Below are positions 33,274-43,700 of a DNA stretch of 64,000 bases, piece after piece. Under the pieces are notes generated by a model. That model was not told the origin of the DNA. It saw only the letters and a program-made list of their open reading frames with translations, and did not search any database. A program made the position numbers and the translations under genes. The number at the start of each line of letters is the position of its first letter. Within the stretch, counting starts at the first letter, position 1. This DNA comes from Nonlabens xiamenensis (GTDB taxonomy: Bacteria > Bacteroidota > Bacteroidia > Flavobacteriales > Flavobacteriaceae), in contig NZ_RMVE01000006.1 of assembly GCF_003865345.1 (NCBI RefSeq), positions 62,001-126,000 of the forward strand, in the 5' to 3' direction.

Positions 33274-35871
33274 ATGCTAACAGACTATTCTGGATCAGAT
33301 GGATTCACTTGGTGGGTCGGGGAGGTCGAGTCTAATAAAGACCCGATGCAACTCGGTCGTTGCAAGGTAAGAATCTATGGGTGGCATACTGGTGGTAATG
33401 ATTCTGAGGACTACCTCAAAAAGATGCCAACAGAAGCATTGCCATGGGCAATGTGTCTTGTCCCTACTGATAAAGCACAAGTAAAACAAATCGGTACTAC
33501 AGCGTCATTGCAAGAAGGTGCAATGGTCGTTGGTTTCTTCATGGACGGAGAAGAGGGACAGATCCCGATGGTTATGGGTGCATTCCATACTGTTAAAGGA
33601 TCTGATCAGAAAGGTGATACTTTTGCTGCTAACCCGAAAGAATCAAAGTCAGATAAGGATAGTCCACCACAGGCAGAAGATCTAACTGGTAGAAAAGTTA
33701 ACTCAGGTAATACTGCTCCTGCTGTTGTTGCACCACCTGCAGATCCTGCAGGAAAAGAAGATGAATCTAGAGGTGCACTAGGTAAAGCAGCAGTAGCCAA
33801 CTCTGGACATGGTGACGCTTCAACTAACCCTGCAATCGTCCCATCTGAGATGCAAGGTGTTGCAGATGGTGTCAATGGATCAGCAGGAAAAGGATTTAAG
33901 ACTGACCTATCTCGTATGTTAAACGAGTTGGGATCAATGGCAAACCAACTTGCTAGAGGTAAAAACGGCACATATACTTCTATCATTACTGGTAAAATTA
34001 TACCTGGCGACCCGATTAAAGATAGACTGGATAAGATTGTAAACTTTGTAAGTGGTGGTCTATCAGGTATGCTTGCACCACTTAAGCAAGCAATCGCAGA
34101 GGCAATCTCCAAAGCAGTAAACTTGATGGTTAAAGTGCTATCTAAGTTTGTGCCAATGGCAGTGCTTAAACTGTTGATGTCTTACTTGAATGAGATTCTA
34201 GACATTTTCTGTTTACCAATGCCTGCATGGTTGGGACTGGTTAACAGTGCACTTGGTGATCTCTCTAGTTTTGCAAACAGTATTGCTAACTCCATTACAG
34301 ACAAGATTACTACTGCTCTTGACGGTGTTGCAGGTAAGGTAGATTCAATCATCGACCGTATGTTGACAGGTGCACAGAATGCAATGTCAGATACCGCAAA
34401 TATGATCGGCACGGTGATGAATGGCATCTTAGGTGTGTCGCAAGGTGGAGGAGTCAAATCATTTGCAGGTGAAATCAAATCTATTCTTACTACAGACTTC
34501 TCTAAGTTGGACTGGGGATCTCTGTTAGGTATTATCTTAGGTATATTAAAAGCATTATTCGCAAAGGACTGCGGACGAACGACGAAGGTCACGAAGACGA
34601 AAGGGTGGTTTCCTCTATTGGGCACCACCCAATGTGAAACTTTTGGAGAGGCACTCAAAGCAAGTGGTGCACCATTACCTGCAGGTAACTGGGGTAAGAC
34701 ACAGAAGACTGGTCGAGGATTCTTTAATGACTTCTATGGTGAAATAGATCCATATCGACAACAGACCACAACATATCTTAACGGCACGAGCATCATTGAA
34801 GATGCTACACCTAAGAGAGAGAAACGTATTGTTTCAGGACCTGGCGGTGTATCTACCATTGAAGATAAACTTGGTAACGTGCATAAGAATGTCCCTAACA
34901 ATGACACACGAATCATTGCCAAGGACTCATGTGAAACTGTCAAAGGTAATAAAACACTGACTGTAGAGGGCGACTATCACCTCAAGGTTATGGGTAACTT
35001 CAATATCGAAGTTGTTGGAGCGATGAATGTCAATCAGAGTAATGGTGATCCAACTGAAACAACAGGGTCATCTAAACCTCAGAAGGGCAATCAGTCTGAG
35101 AAAGTGCAACCGCAAGCTGCTGCAACTCCTGCTAATTTCTATAAACCACCTACACAGATCCATAGCCAAGAAATTTATCCTGAGTATCCTAAAGAGCCAG
35201 GTAGTGATAGGTATGGACGTAGACCTGGCGGTGCAACTCTAGCCGTGCCTACGAAGTCAGGTAGTAATAAAGAGCAATCATCTGTTGAAGTGAAACATGG
35301 TGACCACACTATTGCATATAGTGGTGTTGTCACTATGCAAGGTGCTGATATAAAACTACAAGCAGCCGACAAGATCAACGTAGCAGCACAAGTAACTAAG
35401 ATTGAAGGTAACGCTATTGACCTAGTTGCTGATGGTGAGATCACCATGGAAGCAAACTGGATCAGTAAATTCCTAGGATCTGGTGAGTTGGCATATGTTA
35501 ATATGTTTAGTCTTGACGTTGTGCCTAAGATCTCTGGTGTATTCCAGATGGTTAAAGGATCTATCGTTGATGCATGTGTTGATCAACCAGGCATCCCACC
35601 ATTGATGCCACCCCTACACATTCGTATTGCTAATGCGACCACGATGGTAGGTGGTATGGCAGACGTGGTAACAGGGACAACTGGTGCACACTTCACATTT
35701 GTCAACACATCGTCAGGTGGTATCGCTGAGATCGTTAACGCAGCAGGTGGTGCTATCATTAACCAAGTAAACAACGGTATCGCATCATACGGTGTGAATA
35801 CTGGATTCTTCGCTGCAGGGTGCTCCTCAGGACCCGCCCAGATCTATGGCTTGCCAGTCTTGTTGAATTGA
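33274..35871 (+). CDS. gp5: Baseplate spike/hub protein gp5 without lysozyme domain
   Basis: 865 residues. An N-terminal OB-fold (FTWWVGEVESNKDPMQLGRCKVRIYGW to ~115) is followed by a Pro/Gly linker, a long helical hydrophobic middle (~200-430), and a C-terminal beta-helix with short repeats (GADIKLQAADKINVAAQV, GEITMEANW) that should form the trimeric needle. T4 gp5 has a lysozyme between OB and helix; I see none here. Lysozyme is carried instead by the first tape-measure-like protein. Confidence 0.88.
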   Translation: MLTDYSGSDGFTWWVGEVESNKDPMQLGRCKVRIYGWHTGGNDSEDYLKKMPTEALPWAMCLVPTDKAQVKQIGTTASLQEGAMVVGFFMDGEEGQIPMVMGAFHTVKGSDQKGDTFAANPKESKSDKDSPPQAEDLTGRKVNSGNTAPAVVAPPADPAGKEDESRGALGKAAVANSGHGDASTNPAIVPSEMQGVADGVNGSAGKGFKTDLSRMLNELGSMANQLARGKNGTYTSIITGKIIPGDPIKDRLDKIVNFVSGGLSGMLAPLKQAIAEAISKAVNLMVKVLSKFVPMAVLKLLMSYLNEILDIFCLPMPAWLGLVNSALGDLSSFANSIANSITDKITTALDGVAGKVDSIIDRMLTGAQNAMSDTANMIGTVMNGILGVSQGGGVKSFAGEIKSILTTDFSKLDWGSLLGIILGILKALFAKDCGRTTKVTKTKGWFPLLGTTQCETFGEALKASGAPLPAGNWGKTQKTGRGFFNDFYGEIDPYRQQTTTYLNGTSIIEDATPKREKRIVSGPGGVSTIEDKLGNVHKNVPNNDTRIIAKDSCETVKGNKTLTVEGDYHLKVMGNFNIEVVGAMNVNQSNGDPTETTGSSKPQKGNQSEKVQPQAAATPANFYKPPTQIHSQEIYPEYPKEPGSDRYGRRPGGATLAVPTKSGSNKEQSSVEVKHGDHTIAYSGVVTMQGADIKLQAADKINVAAQVTKIEGNAIDLVADGEITMEANWISKFLGSGELAYVNMFSLDVVPKISGVFQMVKGSIVDACVDQPGIPPLMPPLHIRIANATTMVGGMADVVTGTTGAHFTFVNTSSGGIAEIVNAAGGAIINQVNNGIASYGVNTGFFAAGCSSGPAQIYGLPVLLN

Positions 35872-35878
35872 TGTATGA

Positions 35879-35900
35879 TGTAGGGATACTCACCCCTACA
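35879..35900 (+). other. Hairpin between gp5 and the next gene
   Basis: 7-bp stem TGTAGGG/CCCTACA with an 8-nt loop immediately before an ATG, without a T-run. It may be an RNA processing or translation control element rather than a terminator. Confidence 0.4.
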
Positions 35901-35902
35901 CT

Positions 35903-36091
35903 ATGGACGAAGATGCAGTCGCTCACGTTTTCGTGAAGATGAGCCAACGCAAGATCACCATTCTTGATGAGGCAGGTTATGAAGAAGTTGTTAAATACAA
36001 GTGGGACGAGGAAGGATGTGAAGGTTTCTCTGAAACCCTTCTCAACTTCAAAACAGTGCTCCCGAATGATCTACTTACAATCACACCATGA
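35903..36091 (+). CDS. Small hypothetical protein, 62 aa
   Basis: The start is uncertain: the ATG at 35903 abuts the hairpin and lacks a ribosome binding site, while GTG 35932 and ATG 35938 (MSQRKITILDEAG) are alternatives. The conserved-looking part begins at MSQRK. Overlaps the next gene by 4 nt. Confidence 0.55.
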   Translation: MDEDAVAHVFVKMSQRKITILDEAGYEEVVKYKWDEEGCEGFSETLLNFKTVLPNDLLTITP

Positions 36092-36342
36092 GTACTATTA
36101 TTACTCTCTCTCAAGAAGAGATTGAAAGTAACTTTGATTTTGCTTTGAAACTTTGTGCAAAGGGTCATACGATTAAAGTTATTACAAAAGATGAAAAGGC
36201 AGTTTTGTTGACCCCAGTCATGGGTTACACTCAACTTCCAGATGATGTAAACATCCCAGACGCTGAGGAATTTGTCCCAGATCCTGGTGCTGTTGGAGCA
36301 TATGTAGCAGAGTCCATGAGAGAAATGACACAGGATTTTTAA
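36088..36342 (+). CDS. Phd/YefM-like antitoxin-fold protein, 84 aa
   Basis: The first 45 residues (LSQEEIESNFDFALKLCAKGHTIKVITKDEKAVLLTPV) follow the Phd/YefM pattern: a helix, then 'G-hydrophobic-T-x-x-x-x-x-V-LxPV'. The C-terminal half is acidic, where antitoxins contact toxins. No toxin-like gene (Doc, YoeB, PIN) is seen beside it. It could neutralise a host toxin or be a DNA-binding regulator. Confidence 0.5.
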   Translation: MSTIITLSQEEIESNFDFALKLCAKGHTIKVITKDEKAVLLTPVMGYTQLPDDVNIPDAEEFVPDPGAVGAYVAESMREMTQDF

Positions 36343-36630
36343 ATGTTACAGGTCAAGGTAAGCGAAAACTATTGTTATCTAGAATTACCTGATCAAGGAC
36401 GTCGAATCGTCAAGTGCTATAAAATCAATGGCATACCATACACCTTTGATGAGTTGCCAGAGTTTATGCAACAAGACGAGGAGATTATTCTAGATGCAGA
36501 AACGTCTTCAGAATACACTATGGAAGACTTATTCAAATATTCGTGCTACCTTTGTGAGGAAGAGTGCCACCCATTAATGTGGGACTTGGAAGGATACGTT
36601 ATTAATTTTGAGGAAGTGCCCGATGCTTGA
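36343..36630 (+). CDS. Acidic hypothetical protein, 95 aa
   Basis: Acidic protein with a Cys-rich end (YSCYLCEEECHP), possibly metal-binding. Directly follows the Phd-like gene. Function unknown. Confidence 0.6.
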   Translation: MLQVKVSENYCYLELPDQGRRIVKCYKINGIPYTFDELPEFMQQDEEIILDAETSSEYTMEDLFKYSCYLCEEECHPLMWDLEGYVINFEEVPDA

Positions 36631-37111
36631 AGCTACATTGATTGCTAGTCTGATGACCTATAGTCTTCCAGACGCAACTAAAGCAGAGCAACATGTATTA
36701 CAAGAATTACAAGAAATAGGAATTACAGACAAGAATGCCCTAGCAACTGTTATGGGCAATATTAAACAAGAATCATTGTTTCACCCTGATATTTGTGAGG
36801 GAGGAGCAAGAGTAAAATACGAAAACTGTTATACAGGTGGTTATGGTCTGATTCAGTGGACTACCGTAGCAAGGTATGATGGACTAGGATCCTTCGCAAA
36901 CAAATATGGTTGCGACCCTAGCACTCTCAAGTGTCAGACTCGTTATATGATAAATGAAAATCAATTCCAACACATTCTTCCAGACCTTAAAAAGGATGGA
37001 GGATCTATCTCTGATTATATGAAACCTGCATATTATTGGTTGGGTTGGGGTGTATACGGACTTAGAGGCACCTACGCTAATGAATATGCGTCAAGGTTGA
37101 CTCTTGAGTAG
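36623..37111 (+). CDS. Phage tail lysozyme (PF18013-like)
   Basis: The ATG at 36623 has AGGAAG upstream and overlaps the previous gene by 8 nt. The 162-residue protein shows the tail-lysozyme core: ALATVMGNIKQES (catalytic Glu in KQES), then the GYGLIQWT segment and a C-terminal helix. It should cut peptidoglycan during entry or exit. With the lysozyme and CHAP domains of the tape-measure-like protein, the window encodes three wall-degrading units. Confidence 0.8.
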   Translation: MLEATLIASLMTYSLPDATKAEQHVLQELQEIGITDKNALATVMGNIKQESLFHPDICEGGARVKYENCYTGGYGLIQWTTVARYDGLGSFANKYGCDPSTLKCQTRYMINENQFQHILPDLKKDGGSISDYMKPAYYWLGWGVYGLRGTYANEYASRLTLE

Positions 37112-37119
37112 TATAAATA
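37112..37119 (+). promoter_or_regulatory. T4-type late promoter box TATAAATA
   Basis: Perfect late consensus, 26 nt before the GTG start of the first fibre gene, at the stop of the tail lysozyme. Confidence 0.78.
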
Positions 37120-37145
37120 AAGTTGTAACTAAATAGCGAGCGGTT

Positions 37146-38486
37146 GTGGCAACCAAAAGAATATCACAATTAGGTACGATAACGGACGCAGAGGTTACTG
37201 GCGAGTCGATTCTCCCTGTAGTTATCTCTGACCCATTACAACCTAACCGCAAAGCCAAAGTTAACCAGTTGCATAGAGGTGTGAGTGCAGGTACAGCAAC
37301 CACGCCTGGTCTATGTTTCGATTTGGACAGGGACACAGGACTCTACCAAGCACAACCTAACGAGATTGGTATTACCTTTGGATCTGCGACAATCTATAAC
37401 ACTAGAGTAGCAAACACTGATGGATCTTCAACGGTCAACATCACTGCTATAGATACTGCTAGTGCAAACAGTAACGTGCAAATCACTCCTCAGGGTAGTG
37501 GTTATTTTACTGTACAAGGTATCACTCAACTAAAGGACGTTGAATTCTATCTTACAGGTGACCAAAACCCTGCTAAGAGAGCATTCTTTAACGCAGATAC
37601 TATCTCTACGCAGTCAGGTACAAAGAGATTTGACTTACCTGATGTAGGTGCAAACACATCTACAACTCTAGTTGCTAATGATACATTCCAGACACTGACG
37701 AATAAAACTCTTATCATCAAAGATAATGAGTTGTCTATTACTGGATCTACATCTACCGATAAGATTGCTAAGTTAGAGTGTGACGCATGGCAATCACCAG
37801 GCACACACATTTATAGACTGCCTGATTTCGGTGCAACACAAACACAATCAACTCTGATCGACGACATTACAGAGCAGAATATATTCAACAAGAATATGGT
37901 TAACCCCACATTCTCGAATACTCCCTCTGGTGATCCTCAAAACCCAACAGCACAGGTTATCTTTGATTCCTCTGGTCTGACTGCTGATCGCACGATCACA
38001 TTTGACGATCTTAATGCTACTCTCGTCGGTACAGACTCAACTCAGACACTAAGTAATAAGGTATATCAGGGTGCTATCTTCGCAGATACCACTGCAGGTG
38101 TAGGTATTAATAGGAAAGTAACTTTTGACTTGTCAAACATTGAAGACAACCAAAATTATTCTTTCAGTTTTCCAAATAACGACCCTGCTGCTCCCCTAAA
38201 TACATCTGAGTCTTCAGTTTTGGTTACAGAATTAAAGACACAAACTCTTGTTAACAAGACCTTTGAAGATACTAAGATCAATAACCCAAATGATCTTAAC
38301 GGTATTGTTACGATAGACGTTTCAAACATCACTGAGGCAGTAACGATTCAGTTTCCTAATGCTGATGCAACGTTACTTTCAACTAATAACATCGCTGAGG
38401 TGGGTATTAGTTTCGGTGGTCCGATTTCTGCCCCAGTCTTAGGTGGACAACTCAGACTACAATCACATTTCCAGTCAGGATGGTAA
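37146..38486 (+). CDS. Virion structural / tail fibre-type protein, 446 aa
   Basis: GTG start. It begins MATKRISQLGTITDAEVTG and includes a GLCFDLDRDTGLYQ motif, followed by beta repeats containing LTNKTL, LSNKVY and LVNKTF, the short repeats seen in phage fibre shafts. It is transcribed from a perfect late box. Exact virion location not known. Confidence 0.75.
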   Translation: MATKRISQLGTITDAEVTGESILPVVISDPLQPNRKAKVNQLHRGVSAGTATTPGLCFDLDRDTGLYQAQPNEIGITFGSATIYNTRVANTDGSSTVNITAIDTASANSNVQITPQGSGYFTVQGITQLKDVEFYLTGDQNPAKRAFFNADTISTQSGTKRFDLPDVGANTSTTLVANDTFQTLTNKTLIIKDNELSITGSTSTDKIAKLECDAWQSPGTHIYRLPDFGATQTQSTLIDDITEQNIFNKNMVNPTFSNTPSGDPQNPTAQVIFDSSGLTADRTITFDDLNATLVGTDSTQTLSNKVYQGAIFADTTAGVGINRKVTFDLSNIEDNQNYSFSFPNNDPAAPLNTSESSVLVTELKTQTLVNKTFEDTKINNPNDLNGIVTIDVSNITEAVTIQFPNADATLLSTNNIAEVGISFGGPISAPVLGGQLRLQSHFQSGW

Positions 38487-38493
38487 TTAAAAA

Positions 38494-40698
38494 ATGACAG
38501 CAGGTAGACTAGCTGCCGTATCCCCCGCAGCAACAACAGATACGTCGCTTTATAAGGCGAATATTACAGACACAGCATCGACCGTGGTCAATGTGTGTAA
38601 CCAGAATAGCTCTGGTAGCACATATAGATTGGCGTTGAGAAATTACGATCAGGTCTTACACCTAGATGGTTTGAATGCTAGTGCATATAAGTTTCAAAAA
38701 GGTAATCCAATCACATCTTATTACTTGGATCTAAATCCAGGTTTCCAAGATTCAGCTGCAATTCCTGGCACTAACTTTACATCTACCAATGGTGCGACTG
38801 GCACTATTCTTGATGTATTTAAACCTACAACTGCTGTAACTTACTACACAAAAGTTGCTGAAATCATCCAACTTAGTTTCGCTGCTGACTCTCTGACTGG
38901 TACTCCTGTCGATGGTGAGACTATTACTGGTGCAACTTCTGGTCTTACTGCATCCAACCGTGGTGTGCAGGCAGGAGGTACTTCTGCATTTATTGAAGTG
39001 GCAGATGTAGCAAGCAATGCAACTTCAGTCAACGTTGATAGAAATACTGGTCTTGCTGACGGTATGTATCTAACTATCGGTGACCCTGCTAACTCAGATA
39101 ATACAGACGAAATTATTTCTATTGATGCCTCTGGTATCAACACTACGACTAACGTCCTGACTGTTACTCGTGGTGCACTTAGCACAACTCCTGCTGCAAT
39201 CCCTGCAGGACGTTTATCTGTCGCATGGTCAGCATCTGCAACCACCACCACTATTGATGAGGGTGGCACATACGCTGCAGGAGATGTTACACTGACTGTT
39301 GCAGACGCTACTGGTTTCGTGACTGGTGGATTCATCCTAGTCGATAACGAGATTATGGAGATCACAGGTGTCGCAGGTAATGACATCACTGTTACTCGTG
39401 GATCTTATGGTACATCTGATGTTAACCACAACAACGGATCCAACGTTACACTACTAACAAATAACGGACAGTATCTTCTTAACTGGTTTACAACTGATGA
39501 AGGACTTACTTTCGCAGGTGGATCTGCAGCAACTGTCTCATTCAGTGCAACTGCATCTCAGCTTATCGATACTAAATTTATTCTGTCACTTACAGGTGCT
39601 AGTGCAACCGATCATATCTTTAATCAGGCATTGCAATTAGACCTTGACAGGACATATATCTTTGATCAAAGTAACGCAACAAACGCAGGTAACGCATTTA
39701 GATTTTCAGATGACGACACAGAAGGTCCTAACGGATCAGGTACTGAATATACTACAGGTGTTACTAAGGTAGGTACTGCAGGACAAGCAGGTTGCACAGT
39801 AACTATCGAGATCACAGATTCTACCTCTAACCTTCTTAACGTATATTCTGAGGATGGACTTGATCCTTCACAGACTGGTAGTCGTGGTTTTACTGCTAAC
39901 GTTAGTTTGACTCCTACTTATACAAGAATTTACATATACAATATCGCAGGTGAAGCACTCGCTGCTGCTGATACATTTACTATCGGCGGTATCACTCAAA
40001 CCATTTTAGCAAGTGGTGTGAATGCAGGTGCATATGGTTATGTCCACGAATGGGATCCTGCAACTAATCATCTTAAAGTTTCTATCGATAGAAACTCAGG
40101 TGCATTCTCTGTGGGTGATCAATTCTATGATTCTCCTACTCTTAACAACGGCACAAGATCTATGACAGAAGTCGTAGATGGTAAGATTCTTACCATTGAT
40201 ACTATCAGTGCTGCCGATGCAAGTAGGACTGCAGGGACATACACAGTCAGTGGATCTACTAACGGTAGTGGCACTGGACAATCATTCTCTGTTGTAGTCG
40301 CACCATCTACAGGTGCAGCAACTGTGACTGTCTTGAATGGTGGTAAAAATCACACTGTTGGTAATACTGTAACTATCCTTGATAGTGATCTAGGTGGTGG
40401 AGGTGCTGCAAGTTTAACCTTCAATGTAGCGTCTATCTCATCTGGTATTCAAACTTCTACTACAGGAGTTTATAGCGTAAGTGATTATCTATTTTATGAT
40501 AAAGCAATCGCTGCAAACGTGACTGAAAAGAATTCATCTATTATTGTCGGACCTGGTCAAAACCTAGTCTGTCGTGCAGCAGATACAAATGTATCATTTA
40601 TTGTCAATGGTTTTGAGTCTGCATCTTCCGACTACGACGTCGTGAATATGACTAAGACTTCAGCTGGTGGTGAAGGTGGCGGTGCTCCAACCCCATAA
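38494..40698 (+). CDS. Virion structural protein, 734 aa
   Basis: Ser/Thr/Gly/Ala-rich beta protein. It contains paired copies of a segment with V(N/D)R-TG and TVTRG(A/S) turns (around residues 175-310), like phage fibre or decoration domains. Lies between two fibre-type genes. Function unknown in detail. Confidence 0.72.
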   Translation: MTAGRLAAVSPAATTDTSLYKANITDTASTVVNVCNQNSSGSTYRLALRNYDQVLHLDGLNASAYKFQKGNPITSYYLDLNPGFQDSAAIPGTNFTSTNGATGTILDVFKPTTAVTYYTKVAEIIQLSFAADSLTGTPVDGETITGATSGLTASNRGVQAGGTSAFIEVADVASNATSVNVDRNTGLADGMYLTIGDPANSDNTDEIISIDASGINTTTNVLTVTRGALSTTPAAIPAGRLSVAWSASATTTTIDEGGTYAAGDVTLTVADATGFVTGGFILVDNEIMEITGVAGNDITVTRGSYGTSDVNHNNGSNVTLLTNNGQYLLNWFTTDEGLTFAGGSAATVSFSATASQLIDTKFILSLTGASATDHIFNQALQLDLDRTYIFDQSNATNAGNAFRFSDDDTEGPNGSGTEYTTGVTKVGTAGQAGCTVTIEITDSTSNLLNVYSEDGLDPSQTGSRGFTANVSLTPTYTRIYIYNIAGEALAAADTFTIGGITQTILASGVNAGAYGYVHEWDPATNHLKVSIDRNSGAFSVGDQFYDSPTLNNGTRSMTEVVDGKILTIDTISAADASRTAGTYTVSGSTNGSGTGQSFSVVVAPSTGAATVTVLNGGKNHTVGNTVTILDSDLGGGGAASLTFNVASISSGIQTSTTGVYSVSDYLFYDKAIAANVTEKNSSIIVGPGQNLVCRAADTNVSFIVNGFESASSDYDVVNMTKTSAGGEGGGAPTP

Positions 40699-40704
40699 TA
40701 AATA
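40697..40704 (+). promoter_or_regulatory. Late-type promoter box AATAAATA
   Basis: 20 nt before the next start codon. Confidence 0.4.
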
Positions 40705-40724
40705 ACCATATAGGGAAACTGTAA

Positions 40725-43700
40725 ATGGCACTTACTCGTCTTAAAAATATCATTACATCGAGGACTGGACGTATTATATACGTCAACCCCGATGATTTTG
40801 ATGCGTCCGACGCATTTGATAACCGAGGTAACTCTGCATTGCGTCCATTTAAGACGTTGCAACGTGCATTCCTTGAAGTATCAAGATTTTCATATAGAGT
40901 TGGTCTTAGTAATGACGAATTTGATGCATTCTCGATCTATCTGTATCCTTCCGAGTATGTGCTAGACAATAGACCAGGTCTTGCAGATTTTAACCAGATC
41001 CAACCATTTAACGAGAATACTAACTTTGATATAACCTCTGCATCGAATGAGCTTTACAAATTCAATTCAACTCGTGGTGGCATTATTGTACCCAGAGGTT
41101 GTTCCGTCGTGGGATCCGACCTCAGAAGAACTAAGATTGTACCTAAATATGTGCCGTATCCCACAGTACAAGGATCATTAGGTATTACTGCTGCTAACGA
41201 ACCTGATCCTACTGCGATCTTTAGGTTAACTGGTGCAACATATTTCTGGCAGATGTCCTTCTTTGATGGGGACAACAATGGTGTATTCTATAGAGACGAC
41301 CTCTCACAGATCGCACCTAACTTCTCACATCATAAACTAACATGTTTTGAGTATGCTAATACAGATGATCTAAACCTCTACTATCAAAAGATCTCTAAAG
41401 CATACGCTACAATCCCCGACTCATCTGGTATTATCGCACAAGACCAGTTACAGGCAAGAGTTGAGGAAAACAGAATTGTAGGTCCGATCTCTGATGAATT
41501 TGCTGTATCGCAAATCATTAGAAATGGACAGACTGCTACTGCATTTACCGTGGATGAATTGGGTAACCCCAAAAACCACGGTTTCTCTGTTGGTGTTGCT
41601 GTTAATATTTCTGGTGTAACAGGTCCTACAGAGCAGGATCAGTTACTTTATAATGGATCATTCTTTGTTACGTCTGCACAAGGTAACCAGTTTACTTATC
41701 AGATGAGTGCTGAGCCGTCTGGTAACGCAATCGGTAGTAACATCCTTGTTAAGGTTGAGATTGATACTGTAGACTCTGCATCTCCATATGTATTCAACTG
41801 CTCTCTACGATCAGTGTGGGGTATTAATGGTATGCACGCTGATGGTGCCGAAGCAACTGGTTTCAAATCAATGGTTGTGGCACAGTTTACTGGTATTTCT
41901 CTACAAAAAGACGACCGAGCATTTGTTTTATACAATCCAACAACAGGACAATATGAAGCACAAGCAGCAGGTAGTGGAGCACACATCAATGGTCTTGCAA
42001 AATATCGTAAAGGATGGCGTAATTGCCATATCAAAGCATCCAACGATGCTTTCATTCAAGTCGTTTCTGTTTTCGCTGTGGGATTTGGCGATCATTTCTT
42101 TAGCAATAGCGGTGGCGATTTGTCTATTACCAATAGTAACAGTAACTTCGGAAATACTTCACTTAGATCAACAGGATTTAAGCAGGCAAGTTTTACGAAA
42201 GACAAAGCTGGGCAGATAACTCACGTTATCCCACCCAAATCACTATCAGATATTGATGAGATCTCAGTTAACTGGGTGACCATTGACATTAATAAAACTA
42301 GAGCAGCAGCAGATCCTACAAAACTATTCCTATATGGATACTCAGTAGAAACTGGCAGACCACCTTCAAAAGTCCAAGGCTATACAGTTGGTGCTAGAAG
42401 AGACGATGTAAACACCCCAGATAGAGTTTATGTGTTACTGGTCGCATCTGGTGCATCTGAGCCAACTACACACTATGCAGAGATCACACCCTCAGGTCCT
42501 ACTGTAACAGGTACATCACCTGGTGATGACGACTCTCCACTTAAGTGGGATACTACACAAAGCAACTGGTATATCCAAGTAGATGGTAGTCAGAATACAA
42601 TTTATACTACACTACAGTCTAATACAACATATCAAAACCTCGGATTCACACCTACTACATTTATCCGTAGGGTGCCTGATGCTAGAAACCTTGTTGACAG
42701 AATCTATCGTTATCGTTACGTCCTTGATAAAGACGCATTCCCAGTGCCTAGGACACCGATTACTGGTTTCGTTATTCAGCCCAGATCTTCCGAGACTAAC
42801 TCTCCTGCATACTCACGGACATATTACATCTATGCAGTCGAGACATATCAAGAGTTTGTAAGAGGTGTCACTGATGGTATATACTATCTGACTCTTCTTA
42901 ATGCTTCAGTTAGCCCAACAACAACTAACTTCAACGAATTCAACTTCTCTCAACAAACAGTTGATCTTTACCCTGCATTTGACAGAGACAATCCTGTTGC
43001 AGACCCTGCAGCATCTATTTCTGTTGCAGATAATGAAGTGTTGGGTCTAGTGAAGACAACCGACGGTGCATCTCCTACACCAAATGAGAATACTCAGCTC
43101 TCTATCACAAAAGAGACTACACAGTATTATCTACAGGAGTCACAAAATAACTTAGGATACACTACAGCATCTAACGTGTTGAATGGTATCTCAGTTACTG
43201 CACGTCTAGGTGATGCAGAGGACAGAAAGATTCCTCTGAAACTAAACGCTGATAGCAGCGTGCAACCACTACTGGTTGAGCTGAGAAGATACTCTATTCT
43301 TAGAGCGTCAGGTCACACGTTTGAATACCTTGGTTTCGGACCAGGTAACTATTCAACTGCATTCCCATCTACACAGGTGGAAGTGTTGTCACCTGCTCAG
43401 GTTAGATTGTCACAGTCACTCAAAGAATCAGCAGGTGTTGCATACTACTCAGGTGTTAACAGTGATGGTGAGTTGTTTGTTGGTAACCAGGTTATCAACC
43501 CTGTTACAGGTCAGATCACTAACGAAGATATTGCACAACTTAACGTGTTGGGTGAGGAAGGCACAACGATTGAGACATTCTCTGAATTGGTGCTGACTGA
43601 TAAACTAACTGTTATTGGTGGTGCATCTAACCAGTTGGAATCAGTATTCTCAGGTCCTGTTACTTTCCAAAAGAAAGTTACATCACAGGATGAGATCCAG

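Noticed and set aside
35879-35900. Intrinsic terminator after gp5
   Set aside because: The hairpin is not followed by a T-run, so it is listed only as a structural element.
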